NCBI GenBank assembly: GCA_018268675.1
Contig: JAFDWB010000018.1
Location: forward strand, 1-64,000
Length of the DNA: 64,000 nucleotides
Reading direction: 5' to 3'
DNA from: Actinomycetota bacterium
GTDB lineage: Bacteria > Actinomycetota > Thermoleophilia > Solirubrobacterales > 70-9
A program made the translations under genes and the position numbers. The notes under the pieces were generated by a model. The model did no database searches. It was not told the origin of the DNA and worked only from the letters and a program-made list of their open reading frames with translations. This document shows, one piece after another, positions 9,188-17,432 of the stretch (position 1 is the stretch's first letter; every line of letters starts with the position of its first letter).

Positions 9188-9708
9188 ACGGGCGACTGCG
9201 CGATCTCGCCGGGCGCCCGCTCGAGCGCCGGGTCGGGCGGGCGACCCTGGGGGTCGGCCTGGCCGTCACCGTCGGGTTCTGCCTCGTCGTCGCACTCGCC
9301 GGGATCGGGCGGCGGCCCGGTACCGCCCCGCCCGCCCATCCCCGACCGGCCGCGGTCCGCCGTGCGACCCCAGGGCCGTCGTCCCTCGCAACCGGAGCCG
9401 GGCAGGCCTCCCCGGCGACCGGGCCGACCCCGTGGCCGCGACAGGACCCGCAGGACCGGCGCGGGAGCGCGGACCGCCGCCGAGCCGCCGCCGAGCTGGA
9501 ATCCCATCGCGCCCTCCAGCACGTCCCCTGGCGCCACGGCAACATCGTGGTCGCCCTGGTCGGGGCGGAAGGCTTGCGGGCGATCCTTCGGGTGGTCGGG
9601 CCGGACCTCGCCGCCGCGCGCCGCGGCTACCGATCCTTCCTGTACCGCTTCGATGACCGGGGCCGCGCCTACCGGCCGCGCTTCCGCGCGAGCGGAGGGC
9701 CGCGATGA
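9184..9708 (+). CDS. Small membrane-anchored conjugation protein, function unknown
   Basis: The protein is 174 aa with GTG 9184 overlapping the previous stop. A single membrane helix (about residues 22-43) is followed by a Pro/Ala-rich linker and a folded C-terminal segment (ALQHVPWRHGNIVVALVG to RGYRSFLYRFDD). I do not recognise the family. Its position and topology (short inside, long outside) suggest an accessory channel protein. The upstream-open frame is ignored because the operon overlap fixes the start. Confidence 0.65.
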   Translation: MNGRLRDLAGRPLERRVGRATLGVGLAVTVGFCLVVALAGIGRRPGTAPPAHPRPAAVRRATPGPSSLATGAGQASPATGPTPWPRQDPQDRRGSADRRRAAAELESHRALQHVPWRHGNIVVALVGAEGLRAILRVVGPDLAAARRGYRSFLYRFDDRGRAYRPRFRASGGPR

Positions 9709-10544
9709 GCGGCAGGATCGTCGACCTCTTCGCCGGGGCCGGCGGCTGGGACGAGGGCCTGCGGGAGCTGGGCCTCTCGGCCGTAGGCATCGACTGCGAC
9801 CCGTGGGCGTGCGCGACCGCCCGCGCGGCCGGGCACGAGCGGGTCGAGGACGACGTCGCCACCCTCGATCCGCTTGACTTCGCGCCGGTCTGGGGGCTGG
9901 TCGGCTCGCCGCCCTGTCAGGCCTGGTCGCTCGCGGGGCACCGCCTCGGCCGACACGACAAGCCGCTGGTCCTCGCCTGCGCGCACGAGCTCGCCGCCGG
10001 ACACGACTCGCGAGCCGAGCTCCTCGCCCGATGCCGGGACCCGCGCTCGCTGCTGACCGTCGAGCCGCTGCGCTGGGCGCTCGCGCTCCGGCCGCGCTGG
10101 ATCGCGCTCGAGCAGGTGCCGCCGGTGCTGGAGGTCTGGACGCTCTTCTGTGGCCTGCTGGACGGGCACGGGTACTCGGCGACCTGCGGCATCCTCAGCG
10201 CCGAGCGCTACGGGGTGCCGCAGACGCGGAGGCGTGCCTACCTCGTCGCCTCGCTCGACGGTCCTGTCGAGCTGCCGGCGCCGACCCACCGCTCCTACGA
10301 CGCGCGCCGTCCGGGCCTGGTCCGCGAGGAGGAGCTCGACCTCCTGCCCTGGGTCAGCATGGCCGAGGCGCTCGGCTGGGCCCGCGACGCCGTGACCCAC
10401 ACGAACAACCAGACCTCAGGCGGCGACCGTCCGCGAGGTCTGCGGCGCCCCGCAAGCCGGCCTGCGCGGACCCTCGACTCCGCCTCAGGGTCGTGGACCG
10501 TGGAGCCGGCCGAGGCACGCACGGGAGGCGAGGGCGATGGGTGA
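9705..10544 (+). CDS. C5-cytosine DNA methyltransferase, catalytic part (motifs I-VIII)
   Basis: This part is 279 aa. It has the SAM-binding motif I DLFAGAGGWDEGL near the N-terminus, motif IV GSPPCQAWS with the catalytic Cys (about residue 72), a motif VI-like ALEQVPPV, and motif VIII QTRRRAYLVAS, then the start of a target-recognition region (RPARTLDSASGSW). Motifs IX-X lie in the next, overlapping frame (ATGGGTGA junction), so the enzyme is split. Removing one G at 10539-10541 would fuse them. It sits inside the transfer operon and may protect transferred DNA from restriction, which is inference. Confidence 0.85.
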   Translation: MSGRIVDLFAGAGGWDEGLRELGLSAVGIDCDPWACATARAAGHERVEDDVATLDPLDFAPVWGLVGSPPCQAWSLAGHRLGRHDKPLVLACAHELAAGHDSRAELLARCRDPRSLLTVEPLRWALALRPRWIALEQVPPVLEVWTLFCGLLDGHGYSATCGILSAERYGVPQTRRRAYLVASLDGPVELPAPTHRSYDARRPGLVREEELDLLPWVSMAEALGWARDAVTHTNNQTSGGDRPRGLRRPASRPARTLDSASGSWTVEPAEARTGGEGDG

Positions 10545-10878
10545 GCATCGTCCGGCCTGGACCGCCCGCCGCCCGGCGACGACGGTGATGGCGACGGCGC
10601 GGATATCCCAGCCTTCCGCCCGCGACCGCGACCCGGACTGGCGGCCCGGTGACCCTTGGCCACCTCAGTTCAAGAACGCCGTACGGATCGGCGTCGCCGA
10701 GGCCGCGGCCCTCCAGGGGTTCCGTCCCGACTACCCCTGGCAAGGATCGCGGACGCGCTGCTTCCTCCAGATCGGCAACGCGGTCTGCCCGCCGCTCGCC
10801 CGGCTCGTCGCCGCCGCGGCAGCGCGCCACAGCACCGACGGGGAAGCCGGAGGATCGAACCCGAGAAGGTCCTCGTGA
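10537..10878 (+). CDS. C5-cytosine DNA methyltransferase, C-terminal part (motifs IX-X)
   Basis: This part is 113 aa. It contains RRPATTV, the probable end of the target-recognition region, then motif IX-like VAEAAALQGFRPDYPWQG and motif X QIGNAVCPPLARLV, which complete the SAM-dependent methyltransferase fold of the preceding gene. It overlaps that gene by 8 nt and the next by 4 nt. It may be a separate subunit, as in the two-chain enzyme M.AquI, or the product of a frameshift. Neither part should act alone. Confidence 0.82.
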   Translation: MGEHRPAWTARRPATTVMATARISQPSARDRDPDWRPGDPWPPQFKNAVRIGVAEAAALQGFRPDYPWQGSRTRCFLQIGNAVCPPLARLVAAAAARHSTDGEAGGSNPRRSS

Positions 10879-13472
10879 GCGACCCGCGACGGCGGGAAGC
10901 CGCCCTGCTCGTCGCCCTCGTCGCCGCGGCGATCGTCATGGCCGCAGTATCGGGTGCCCGTCGACTGCTCGTCCGGCCGGCGGCGCTCGCCGGCCGCCCC
11001 GTCGCGGTGGGCCTCGTCCTCGCCCTGGCAGGCATCGCGATCGGCCTGCTGGCAGCCCGGATCGTCGTCACCCGACGGGCGCTCGCCCGCCGGGTCGCTG
11101 TGCTGGCCGTTCCCGCCGACTCCTTCGATCCGGGTCAGGAGGCCGTTATCGCCTTCGCCTCGGCGCTCGGGCGCTCCCGGCGGGCGCTGCGCGGCTTCTT
11201 CGACGCCCCGGCGAGCGCCGTGCGACTGCGCCTCGACGCCGACGAGGCCGGACGGCTGCGCTACCTGATCGAGGTCCCCGGACACGCCACCGCGGCGCTC
11301 CGGGTGGCGCTCGCAGCATACGGCGCCGTCGAGCTCCGGCCCCCGCCCGCGCCGATGCCCGAGCCGCGGCGGGCGGAGGTCGCGCGGGCCGAGCTCGTCC
11401 TCGCGCGGCCGAGCAACGAGCCGCTGCGGCGCGCCGGCCTCGACCCAGACCCGTTGGCCGGCCTCGCTCGCGCGATCGACGGACTCGACGCCTCGGCCGG
11501 GGACCGGGTGGCTGTCTGCGTCGACCTCCTCCCGGTGGCGGCCGGGAGGCGTCGACGGATGCGTCGCCGCCTGCTGCGGGAGGCGGGTCGCCGGACGTCG
11601 TCGCCCTCCGCGCAGGACGCGCTCGGCGCGCTCCTCGCCGGCGGCGGCCGGCCACCCGCCGCCGACGCCCCCGAGCTGGTGGCCCGTCGGTTGGATCGAC
11701 ACGCCCTCGCCGGCAAGGTCGCGGCCGACGAGCCGCTCTTCGAGCCCCAGATCCTCGTCCGAGTCGCCTCGCCGGTCGACGGGCGGGCGAGGTCGCGGCT
11801 CGCCGCGATCCTTGCCGCCTTCGACGCCTTCGCCGGGGAGAACCATCTGAGGGTGTCCGGTCTCCGTCTCGCCGGGCTGGCCTTGCTCGGCTCCGACCTT
11901 CCCTGGCGACGCGGCCGCTTCGAGCGTCGCCTCGCGACCGGCCTCTTCCGGCCGGCCCGCCGCCGGTTCGTCACCGCCGGTGAGATCGCGGGCCTGCTGA
12001 AGCCGGCCACCGTCCGGTGCGCCCCGAGCAACGTCCTCCGGGCGGGGGCGGCCGTCGGGCCGCCACCCCGACGGCTGGCGACCTTCCACGGCCAGGCCGG
12101 CCTGATGCCGATCGGCAAGGTGACCGACGAGGACGGCGAGCGCGTCGTCGGCGTCCCCCTCGCCGAGACCTTCTTCTCCTACATCGCCGGGCGAAGCCGG
12201 TTCGGCAAGACCGAGACCGCCCTCGGCCAGTTCGTCCACCTGGCGCGCTCGGGGCAGGGCTGCTTCCTCCTCGACCCCCATCACGACGGGATCGAGCGGG
12301 TCAAGCCCTACCTGACCGAGGAGGGGGTGCGCGAGCGGGTGGTCGAGATCGACCTCACCGACACCCGCCGCCAGCCGGCCTGGAACCTGCTCTCGGCGGC
12401 GGGGCGCTCGCCGGCGCGCGTCGCCGGGCAGGTCGACGCGGTGGTCGACGCCTTCGCCTCGGTCCTGCGCTGGGACGAGCTCAACACCCGCGCGCTCAAC
12501 CTCACCACCCAATCGGTCCAGGCGCTCGTCGACCTCTCCCGTGCCCTGCCGCCCGAGCTGGCGCCGACGATCTTCGAGATCCCCGTTCTGCTGTCCGACG
12601 ACGGCTGGCGCGCGGCGGTGCTGCCCTACGTCTCGCCGCCCGTCCGCCACTTCTTCGAGGACCGCTTCCCGCTGCTGCCCGCCGAGGCGATCACCCCCGT
12701 CACCAACCTGATCGACAGGCTGGGGGCCTCGCCGGTCGCCGCCGCGCTCCTCGGCAACCCGCGCGCCGGGTACGACGTGCGGGCGGCGATGGACTGCGGG
12801 CTGATCGTCCTCTTCTGCTCGGGCTGGGGATCGACCCGCGACCGGCTGATCGCCAACTTCGCCGCCTTCGACGCCCTCCACGCGGCCCACTCGCGGCGCG
12901 AGCTGGCGGTCGGTCGGCGGCGGTCGTTCTCGATGTGGTTCGACGAGGCCCAGATATACGACGGAGGCTCCTCCGGGACGCTGACGGCCCTCCACGAGCA
13001 GATCGCGAAGTCCGGGGTCCGCGGGACGCTCATCAACCAGAGCCCCGGCCGGCTGAGCGCCGCGACGATCGAGGCGATCCTGACCAACCGCTCGCTCCTG
13101 ATCACGACGGGGCAGGACGCCAAGGGCGCGAAGCTCCTCGCCGACGAGCTCGGCCACGGGGTCACCAAGGAGGCGATCGCCGGCCTCTCCCGCTACCACA
13201 GCCTCGCCTCGGTGACGCTCGACGGCGACATCAGCCCGCCGTTCCGGCTCGCCGGGGTCGCGCTCGAGGAGCTCTTCCCAGGTCAGAGGAGGTCCGAGGG
13301 TCTCCCGGCCCTGGAGGCCGCGATCGCGGCGAACGCCCCCCGCTTCCCGGTCGCCCGGACCCTCGCCCGCCTCCACGAGCATCCGCGGGCCATCCTCGGC
13401 CACCTGGCGGACGCGCGTCGGGGCGGCCCGAGGCCGAAGACCGGGAGGCAGAAGGTCGAGGGGCTCCGATGA
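10875..13472 (+). CDS. TraG/VirD4- or HerA-like conjugative coupling ATPase
   Basis: The protein is 865 aa with GTG 10875 overlapping the previous stop. Two N-terminal membrane helices (about residues 10-28 and 38-60) are followed by a long variable domain. The ATPase core has Walker A IAGRSRFGKTETALG (about residues 436-450), then FLLDPHHDGIERVKPYL, Walker B FSMWFDEAQIYDG (about 684-696) and a sensor-like RGTLINQSPGRLS. This is the layout of coupling proteins that pump DNA into the channel. It is immediately followed by the replication-relaxation protein, consistent with a coupling protein next to its DNA-processing partner. Confidence 0.82.
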   Translation: MSDPRRREAALLVALVAAAIVMAAVSGARRLLVRPAALAGRPVAVGLVLALAGIAIGLLAARIVVTRRALARRVAVLAVPADSFDPGQEAVIAFASALGRSRRALRGFFDAPASAVRLRLDADEAGRLRYLIEVPGHATAALRVALAAYGAVELRPPPAPMPEPRRAEVARAELVLARPSNEPLRRAGLDPDPLAGLARAIDGLDASAGDRVAVCVDLLPVAAGRRRRMRRRLLREAGRRTSSPSAQDALGALLAGGGRPPAADAPELVARRLDRHALAGKVAADEPLFEPQILVRVASPVDGRARSRLAAILAAFDAFAGENHLRVSGLRLAGLALLGSDLPWRRGRFERRLATGLFRPARRRFVTAGEIAGLLKPATVRCAPSNVLRAGAAVGPPPRRLATFHGQAGLMPIGKVTDEDGERVVGVPLAETFFSYIAGRSRFGKTETALGQFVHLARSGQGCFLLDPHHDGIERVKPYLTEEGVRERVVEIDLTDTRRQPAWNLLSAAGRSPARVAGQVDAVVDAFASVLRWDELNTRALNLTTQSVQALVDLSRALPPELAPTIFEIPVLLSDDGWRAAVLPYVSPPVRHFFEDRFPLLPAEAITPVTNLIDRLGASPVAAALLGNPRAGYDVRAAMDCGLIVLFCSGWGSTRDRLIANFAAFDALHAAHSRRELAVGRRRSFSMWFDEAQIYDGGSSGTLTALHEQIAKSGVRGTLINQSPGRLSAATIEAILTNRSLLITTGQDAKGAKLLADELGHGVTKEAIAGLSRYHSLASVTLDGDISPPFRLAGVALEELFPGQRRSEGLPALEAAIAANAPRFPVARTLARLHEHPRAILGHLADARRGGPRPKTGRQKVEGLR

Positions 13473-14377
13473 GCCGGCCCCTACCCGAGCCGGTCCCGAG
13501 CCTCGGCCGCGGCGGCGTCGAGATCCTCGAAAGCCTGGGGCAGCACAGGCTCCTCTCGACCCGCCAGGTCCACGACCTCCACACCCCGGCGGCGTCGATC
13601 CAATGGACCCGGCGCCTTCTGGCGCGGCTCCGCGGGGAGGGGCTCGCGATCTGCCTTCGCAGGCCGGGCGGCCTGCTGCTCTGGTATCTGAGCGGGCGGG
13701 GCGCCGACGCGCTCGAGGCGATCCCGAGCCGGGCCGAGCAGCGCCGGGCGGCAGTCACCCCGGAGAAGGCGGCGGGCCCGCTGCAGGAGCACACCCTCGC
13801 CGTCAACGAGGTCGGCCTCTCCTTTGTCCGGGCGGCGCGGGCGCGCGGCGAGGAGTGCGGCCCCTTCGACTGGTTCCACGAGATCGCCCACTCCCTCGGC
13901 CCGCCGCCGGGGCGGCGCGCGCCCGAGCAGCTGATCGCCGACGCGGTCCTCACCTACCAGCTCGCCGAGGAGGCGGGCGGGGCGAGCATCGCCTACCGGT
14001 TCGTCGAGCTCGACCGCGCCAACCGCTCGGCGGCCGAGCTCGCCCGGAGGGTCGGCCGGTACGCGCGGCTCTTCCGCCGTGCGGTCCCCGACGAGGATCC
14101 GGCGATCGGGAGGGTCGCGCTCTGGGAGCGGATCTATCCCGTCTTCCCCGGCCTCCTTGTCGTCCTCGCGGGCCGCGGCCCGCAGCGGCTCGCCGAGCGC
14201 CGGGCGGTCGTGCTGGCGCTCTGCCGCGCGGACCCCGAGCTCGCGGCGACGCCCGAGGTCGAGGTCGCGATCTGCACGCTCGCCGACCTCGTCTCGCACG
14301 GGCCGTTCGCGCCGATCTTCCGCACGACCGCCGAGCCGGCCGCCGACGTCGACTGGCTGGGGGAGGGGGGACGATGA
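13469..14377 (+). CDS. Replication-relaxation family protein
   Basis: The protein is 302 aa, with ATG 13469 in an ATGA overlap. The N-terminal winged helix (EILESLGQHRLLSTRQVHDL) is followed by the family's middle region with HTLAVNEVGLSFVRAARARG and the acidic strand IAYRFVELDRANRSAAEL. This matches the replication-relaxation family found on actinomycete plasmids and integrative elements, implied in plasmid replication or relaxation. No classical relaxase is visible in this element, so it is the best candidate for the DNA-processing role at oriT; that is inference. Confidence 0.78.
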   Translation: MSRPLPEPVPSLGRGGVEILESLGQHRLLSTRQVHDLHTPAASIQWTRRLLARLRGEGLAICLRRPGGLLLWYLSGRGADALEAIPSRAEQRRAAVTPEKAAGPLQEHTLAVNEVGLSFVRAARARGEECGPFDWFHEIAHSLGPPPGRRAPEQLIADAVLTYQLAEEAGGASIAYRFVELDRANRSAAELARRVGRYARLFRRAVPDEDPAIGRVALWERIYPVFPGLLVVLAGRGPQRLAERRAVVLALCRADPELAATPEVEVAICTLADLVSHGPFAPIFRTTAEPAADVDWLGEGGR

Positions 14378-14673
14378 AGGCCGCCCCGCCACGACCGGTC
14401 GGGATGCCTGCGCTGCGGGCGGACGAGCGCTTCGTCGAGGCGCTCGCCGAGCTCGTCGCGGCGCGCGTCGCCGAGCGCCTCGACACCGGTCGGCGCGACG
14501 AGGTCGGTTTCCTCGACACCGACGGGGCCGCCCGGCATCTCGCGACCACGCGGAAGCGCATCCATGAACTGACGAGCACGGGGGCGATCCGGCCCGACGG
14601 ACGCGATGGCCGCCGCCCGCTTTTCCTTCGCTCTTCGCTCGATCTCTATGTCGAGAGCGGGGGACGGCCATGA
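14374..14673 (+). CDS. Small excisionase-like HTH DNA-binding protein
   Basis: The protein is 99 aa, with ATG 14374 overlapping the previous stop. The C-terminal half has the MerR/excisionase-like pattern GFLDTDGAARHLATTRKRIHEL then GAIRPDGRDGRRPLFLRSSL, i.e. a helix-turn-helix followed by a wing that shapes the DNA minor-groove contact. It lies 156 bp upstream of the integrase, the usual place of an excision factor, and would bind attachment sites to favour excision. It could instead regulate transcription. Confidence 0.7.
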   Translation: MKAAPPRPVGMPALRADERFVEALAELVAARVAERLDTGRRDEVGFLDTDGAARHLATTRKRIHELTSTGAIRPDGRDGRRPLFLRSSLDLYVESGGRP

Positions 14674-14829
14674 GAACCGTCTCGGCCGTAGTGCCCTCCC
14701 GGCCCGAATTTGGCTCGGTAGGGCCTTGGGATCGGGCCGAGGTCCGTGTAACGTCTTACGGGACAACTGAAAAATGGCGACGGCGCCGCTGGAACGGCCC
14801 GTCGCCCGGCTCACGAGGAGATCACCCCC

Positions 14830-16170
14830 ATGAGCAACTCTGAGAGTAGGTCGGCGACCGCCGATAGTCCAGCGGCGGATGACGGCGCGCCGTCGAAGAA
14901 GTCAGTGAAACGCCCGGCCGCCCGTGACGGGCGACGGCTGAAGAAGACCAAGACCCCCCGCGTCTACAGGCGGGTCGCCGCCGACGGCAGGACGACGGTC
15001 GGCTACGTCGCGATCGTCGAAGTCGCCGGCAGGCAGCGGAAGCTGAACGCCCGCACCTACGAGGAGGCCAAGAGGAAGAAGCGACAGGACGACACCGACC
15101 ACGACCGGGGCGAGCTCCAGGAGCCGACGGCGATCGGGTTCCTGAAGTTCCTCGACGAATGGGTAGAGCGCTACCGAGGACAGGGTCGCCGCGGCTTCCG
15201 TGACCACACCCGCGACGAATACCGGCGTCTGATCCGCGCCTACGCGCACCCCTACTTCTCCCGCCGCCTGAAGCTGGTCGAGGTCACCCCGTATCTCCTC
15301 GCCCGTTTCGTCGACTGGCTGTGCGACGAGGACGCGCAGGGCAGGCGCCTGAGCGACAAGACGGTCGCCAACATCGTGATCCCGCTGAAGACGGCGCTGC
15401 GGACGGCCGAGCGCGAGGGGCTCAGACGGGACAACCCGTCCCAGGGTCTCGCGCTCCCCCGTCGGGAGGAGGACCCCGACGAGGCCAAGGACGAGGAGGT
15501 CAAGGTTTTCAGCCGCGAGCAGCTGGCGGCGGTCCTCTCGATGGCGCCCACCCAGCACAGGCTCCTTTTGGAGCTTCTCGCGGGCACCGGACTGCGCATC
15601 AGCGAGGCGGCAGGGCTGCAGCGGCTTCACTTCCAGCTCGACGACGGACCGCCGGAGGTCTGCGTGCGCAGGGCCTGGGTCAAGGGGCGGATCGTCCCGC
15701 CGAAGTCCAGGCGCGGACGTCGCGACGTCCGACTCTCCCCCTCGCTTGCGAAGAGGGTGCGGGCGCACCTCGATTCCGAACCGGGAGCAGACTCGACCGA
15801 CTTCTTCTTCAAGTCCCATGAGGTCGGCGGGAATCCCTACGAGGTCGGCGGGGACGTCGGCGCCGGGGGGCCGCTCTGCGCCGACGACCTCAGGAAGCGG
15901 ATGCTGAAGCCCCTGGTCGAGGAGGTCGGTGCCCCCTGGGCCGCGTTCCACACCTTCCGGCACACCTTCGCCTCGATCCACATCAGCGAGGGGACCAACA
16001 TCGTTGCCCTCAGCAAGACGCTCGGCCATCACTCGGCCGCGTTCACGCTCAGCCGCTACACGCATCTCCTCCCCGGCGAGTTCGCGCCGGCGATCGACCT
16101 CACCGTCGTCCTGCCGTTCGAGGGGTCAGCCGCCGCCGAGCCGGCCGAGCTCGAGGAAGCGGCCGCATGA
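14830..16170 (+). CDS. int: Tyrosine recombinase (site-specific integrase)
   Basis: The protein is 446 aa. A basic, disordered N-terminus precedes an arm-binding domain (VYRRVAADGRTTVGYVAIV), a SAM-like core-binding domain (FLDEWVERYRGQG to the DNPSQGLALP linker, residues ~100-215) and the catalytic domain. The active-site set is complete: Arg in GTGLRISEAAG, Lys in VPPKSRRGRRDV, His-x-x-Arg in FHTFRHTFASIH, His in LGHHSAAFT and Tyr in LSRYTHLL. GAGGAG lies upstream of ATG 14830. The enzyme integrates and excises the element; its attachment site could not be located in the window. Confidence 0.93.
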   Translation: MSNSESRSATADSPAADDGAPSKKSVKRPAARDGRRLKKTKTPRVYRRVAADGRTTVGYVAIVEVAGRQRKLNARTYEEAKRKKRQDDTDHDRGELQEPTAIGFLKFLDEWVERYRGQGRRGFRDHTRDEYRRLIRAYAHPYFSRRLKLVEVTPYLLARFVDWLCDEDAQGRRLSDKTVANIVIPLKTALRTAEREGLRRDNPSQGLALPRREEDPDEAKDEEVKVFSREQLAAVLSMAPTQHRLLLELLAGTGLRISEAAGLQRLHFQLDDGPPEVCVRRAWVKGRIVPPKSRRGRRDVRLSPSLAKRVRAHLDSEPGADSTDFFFKSHEVGGNPYEVGGDVGAGGPLCADDLRKRMLKPLVEEVGAPWAAFHTFRHTFASIHISEGTNIVALSKTLGHHSAAFTLSRYTHLLPGEFAPAIDLTVVLPFEGSAAAEPAELEEAAA

Positions 16171-16224
16171 GCCGCCTCACCGGCAGCGAGGTCGTCTCGG
16201 TGCGTCGAGGACCGGGAGCCGGCC

Positions 16225-17124
16225 GTGTCCGGTGCCGATGATCGTCGCCTGGTCCTCGGCGCGATGCGCTCGGGGGAGTGGCTTCGCACCCAGTGGATCG
16301 CCCGGGTCGCGTTCGACCTCGGATGCCGGGGGTGGGCGCCAGCCCAGGCGAGGCGCGTCCTCGCCGCCCTCAAGGAGCTGCACGCGGCCGGTCACGTCGA
16401 GGTGAGAAGGGAAGGGACGATCGAGGGGCTCCCCGTCGCGTTCGAGGTGCCCCGCGACGAGTGGCGGATCACGGAGTCGGGCCGGCGGGCCGACCGGGAC
16501 GGGGCCGAGGAGATCAGCGACGAGACATTCGAGTGGTTCGCGCTGACCTGGCTCGAACTCCACCTGCTGCCGGAGGCCGGCCCTTGCGATCGGGTCCGAT
16601 CGGGGGTTTCGCCTGTGGTCTCGCGTGCGGTTTCGGCCGTGGTTTCGCCTGCGGTCTCCTCGACCGGCGACACCGATCGACGCGGTGCCGCTTCCGATCT
16701 GCCGTTGCCGCCCCGGCGGTCCGCTGACATCAATCCGTCAGTCCGTCCAATCCCGCGATCGTCGTGGCCGTGGACGCCGGTCGGCCCTCGGCTGCCCGAC
16801 TGCGTCGTGCAGCTCGCGGGCCGCCCCGCGACCGTCGGCCTCGCCGTCGCTCTGCCCTGGTTCGCCTCTGCGGCGTTCGCCGCGCGGCTCGTCGGGACTC
16901 GCTGCGCCCTGCTCCGCCGCATCGTCGGACCCGGAGCCCTCCCGTCGGCGACGGGAGGGCTCCGGTGCACCCCGCTGCCCGACGGCTTCGCGAGGACCGG
17001 GAGCCTGGCGATCACGACGAGGACGCGAAGGGCTGCGGACGGGGGCAGCGATCCGGCCGGGGCGGTCGTCGTCGCCCTGCCGCGAGGGCCGTGTCGCCTG
17101 AAAAACTTTGTAAACCATGGTTGA
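16225..17124 (+). CDS. Winged-helix-like protein with repetitive linker; C-terminal half doubtful
   Basis: From GTG 16225 the first ~115 residues (LVLGAMRSGEWLRTQWIARV, ARRVLAALKELHAAGHVEVRR) look like a winged-helix DNA-binding domain with normal codon use. It is followed by a linker of VSPV/VSRA/VSAV/VSPA tetrapeptides coded by a 12-bp tandem repeat. The rest of the frame up to 17124 contains a perfect 16-bp hairpin and has no recognisable fold, so the true gene may end earlier or have shifted frame. It lies 54 bp after the integrase. No family can be named. Confidence 0.5.
   Translation: MSGADDRRLVLGAMRSGEWLRTQWIARVAFDLGCRGWAPAQARRVLAALKELHAAGHVEVRREGTIEGLPVAFEVPRDEWRITESGRRADRDGAEEISDETFEWFALTWLELHLLPEAGPCDRVRSGVSPVVSRAVSAVVSPAVSSTGDTDRRGAASDLPLPPRRSADINPSVRPIPRSSWPWTPVGPRLPDCVVQLAGRPATVGLAVALPWFASAAFAARLVGTRCALLRRIVGPGALPSATGGLRCTPLPDGFARTGSLAITTRTRRAADGGSDPAGAVVVALPRGPCRLKNFVNHG
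16606..16665 (+). repeat. 12-bp tandem repeat, five degenerate units
   Basis: Units read GTTTCGCCTGTG, GTCTCGCGTGCG, GTTTCGGCCGTG, GTTTCGCCTGCG and GTCTCCTCGACC. On the plus frame they code for VSxx tetrapeptides; on the minus strand for ETTxE-type repeats. They lie in the linker of the winged-helix-like protein. Confidence 0.75.
16931..16965. terminator. Perfect 16-bp inverted repeat, possible terminator
   Basis: The arms at 16931-16946 and 16950-16965 are exact reverse complements (core GGAGCCCTCCCGTC) around a GGC loop. Such a stem is among the strongest in the window. There is no U-run on either side, so intrinsic termination is uncertain. It lies inside the open frame that continues to 17124, which casts doubt on that frame's 3' half, and upstream of the palindromic promoter at 17110. 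Confidence 0.5.
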
Positions 17125-17149
17125 CAAATAATGTCAACTATGGTTTACT
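17110..17149 (+). promoter_or_regulatory. Promoter embedded in a 17-bp-arm palindrome (operator)
   Basis: The arms at 17110-17126 and 17132-17148 are reverse complements with one mismatch (GTAAACCATGGTTGACA, then AATAA, then its complement). The palindrome contains a consensus -35 TTGACA (17121-17126), a 17-bp spacer and a -10-like TTTACT (17144-17149). The ATG at 17156 lies six bases after the -10, suggesting a leaderless transcript. A further half-site AAACCAT follows at 17151-17157. The same TTGACA-N17-TTTAC layout with GTAAAC/GGTTTAC elements recurs at 18948-18976. Confidence 0.75.
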
Positions 17150-17155
17150 TAAACC

Positions 17156-17419
17156 ATGAGGTCAGCGACCAACGAAGACCGAAGGGAAGTGAACGACATG
17201 AAGGCGGAAGCAGCCGATGTCGAAGCCGTCACCGTCGGCGACAGCACCTTCTACGAGGTCCCCGAGCTGGGCACCGTCGCGAAGGTCCGGAAAGACATCC
17301 TGATCTACAGAGTGACCCTGATCTGGGGGCCGGAAGAGGGGATGACCGACCGCTACCAGGAGGTCTCGGCCGACAGGGCTCACAACATGGCGCTCCGCCA
17401 CGCGGCGGGGCTGGTGTGA
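17156..17419 (+). CDS. Small hypothetical protein of the element's accessory region
   Basis: The protein is 87 aa, rich in acidic residues and beta-strands (TFYEVPELGTVAKVRKDILIYRVTLI). I recognise no family. The start at 17156 fits a leaderless message from the palindromic promoter; an internal ATG at 17198 has GAAGGGA ten bases upstream and is the alternative. It heads a short run of small genes on the same strand. Confidence 0.6.
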   Translation: MRSATNEDRREVNDMKAEAADVEAVTVGDSTFYEVPELGTVAKVRKDILIYRVTLIWGPEEGMTDRYQEVSADRAHNMALRHAAGLV

Positions 17420-17432
17420 AAGGGAGATGGCG

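Noticed and set aside
10731-13403. 890-aa minus-strand open frame opposite the coupling ATPase
   Set aside because: Low-complexity composition without motifs, while the plus strand carries Walker A and B motifs.
16392-17015. Minus-strand frame with ETTAE-type repeats as an alternative gene
   Set aside because: The repeats come from the 12-bp DNA repeat; the rest shows no fold and no ribosome site. Kept only as an observation about the repeat.
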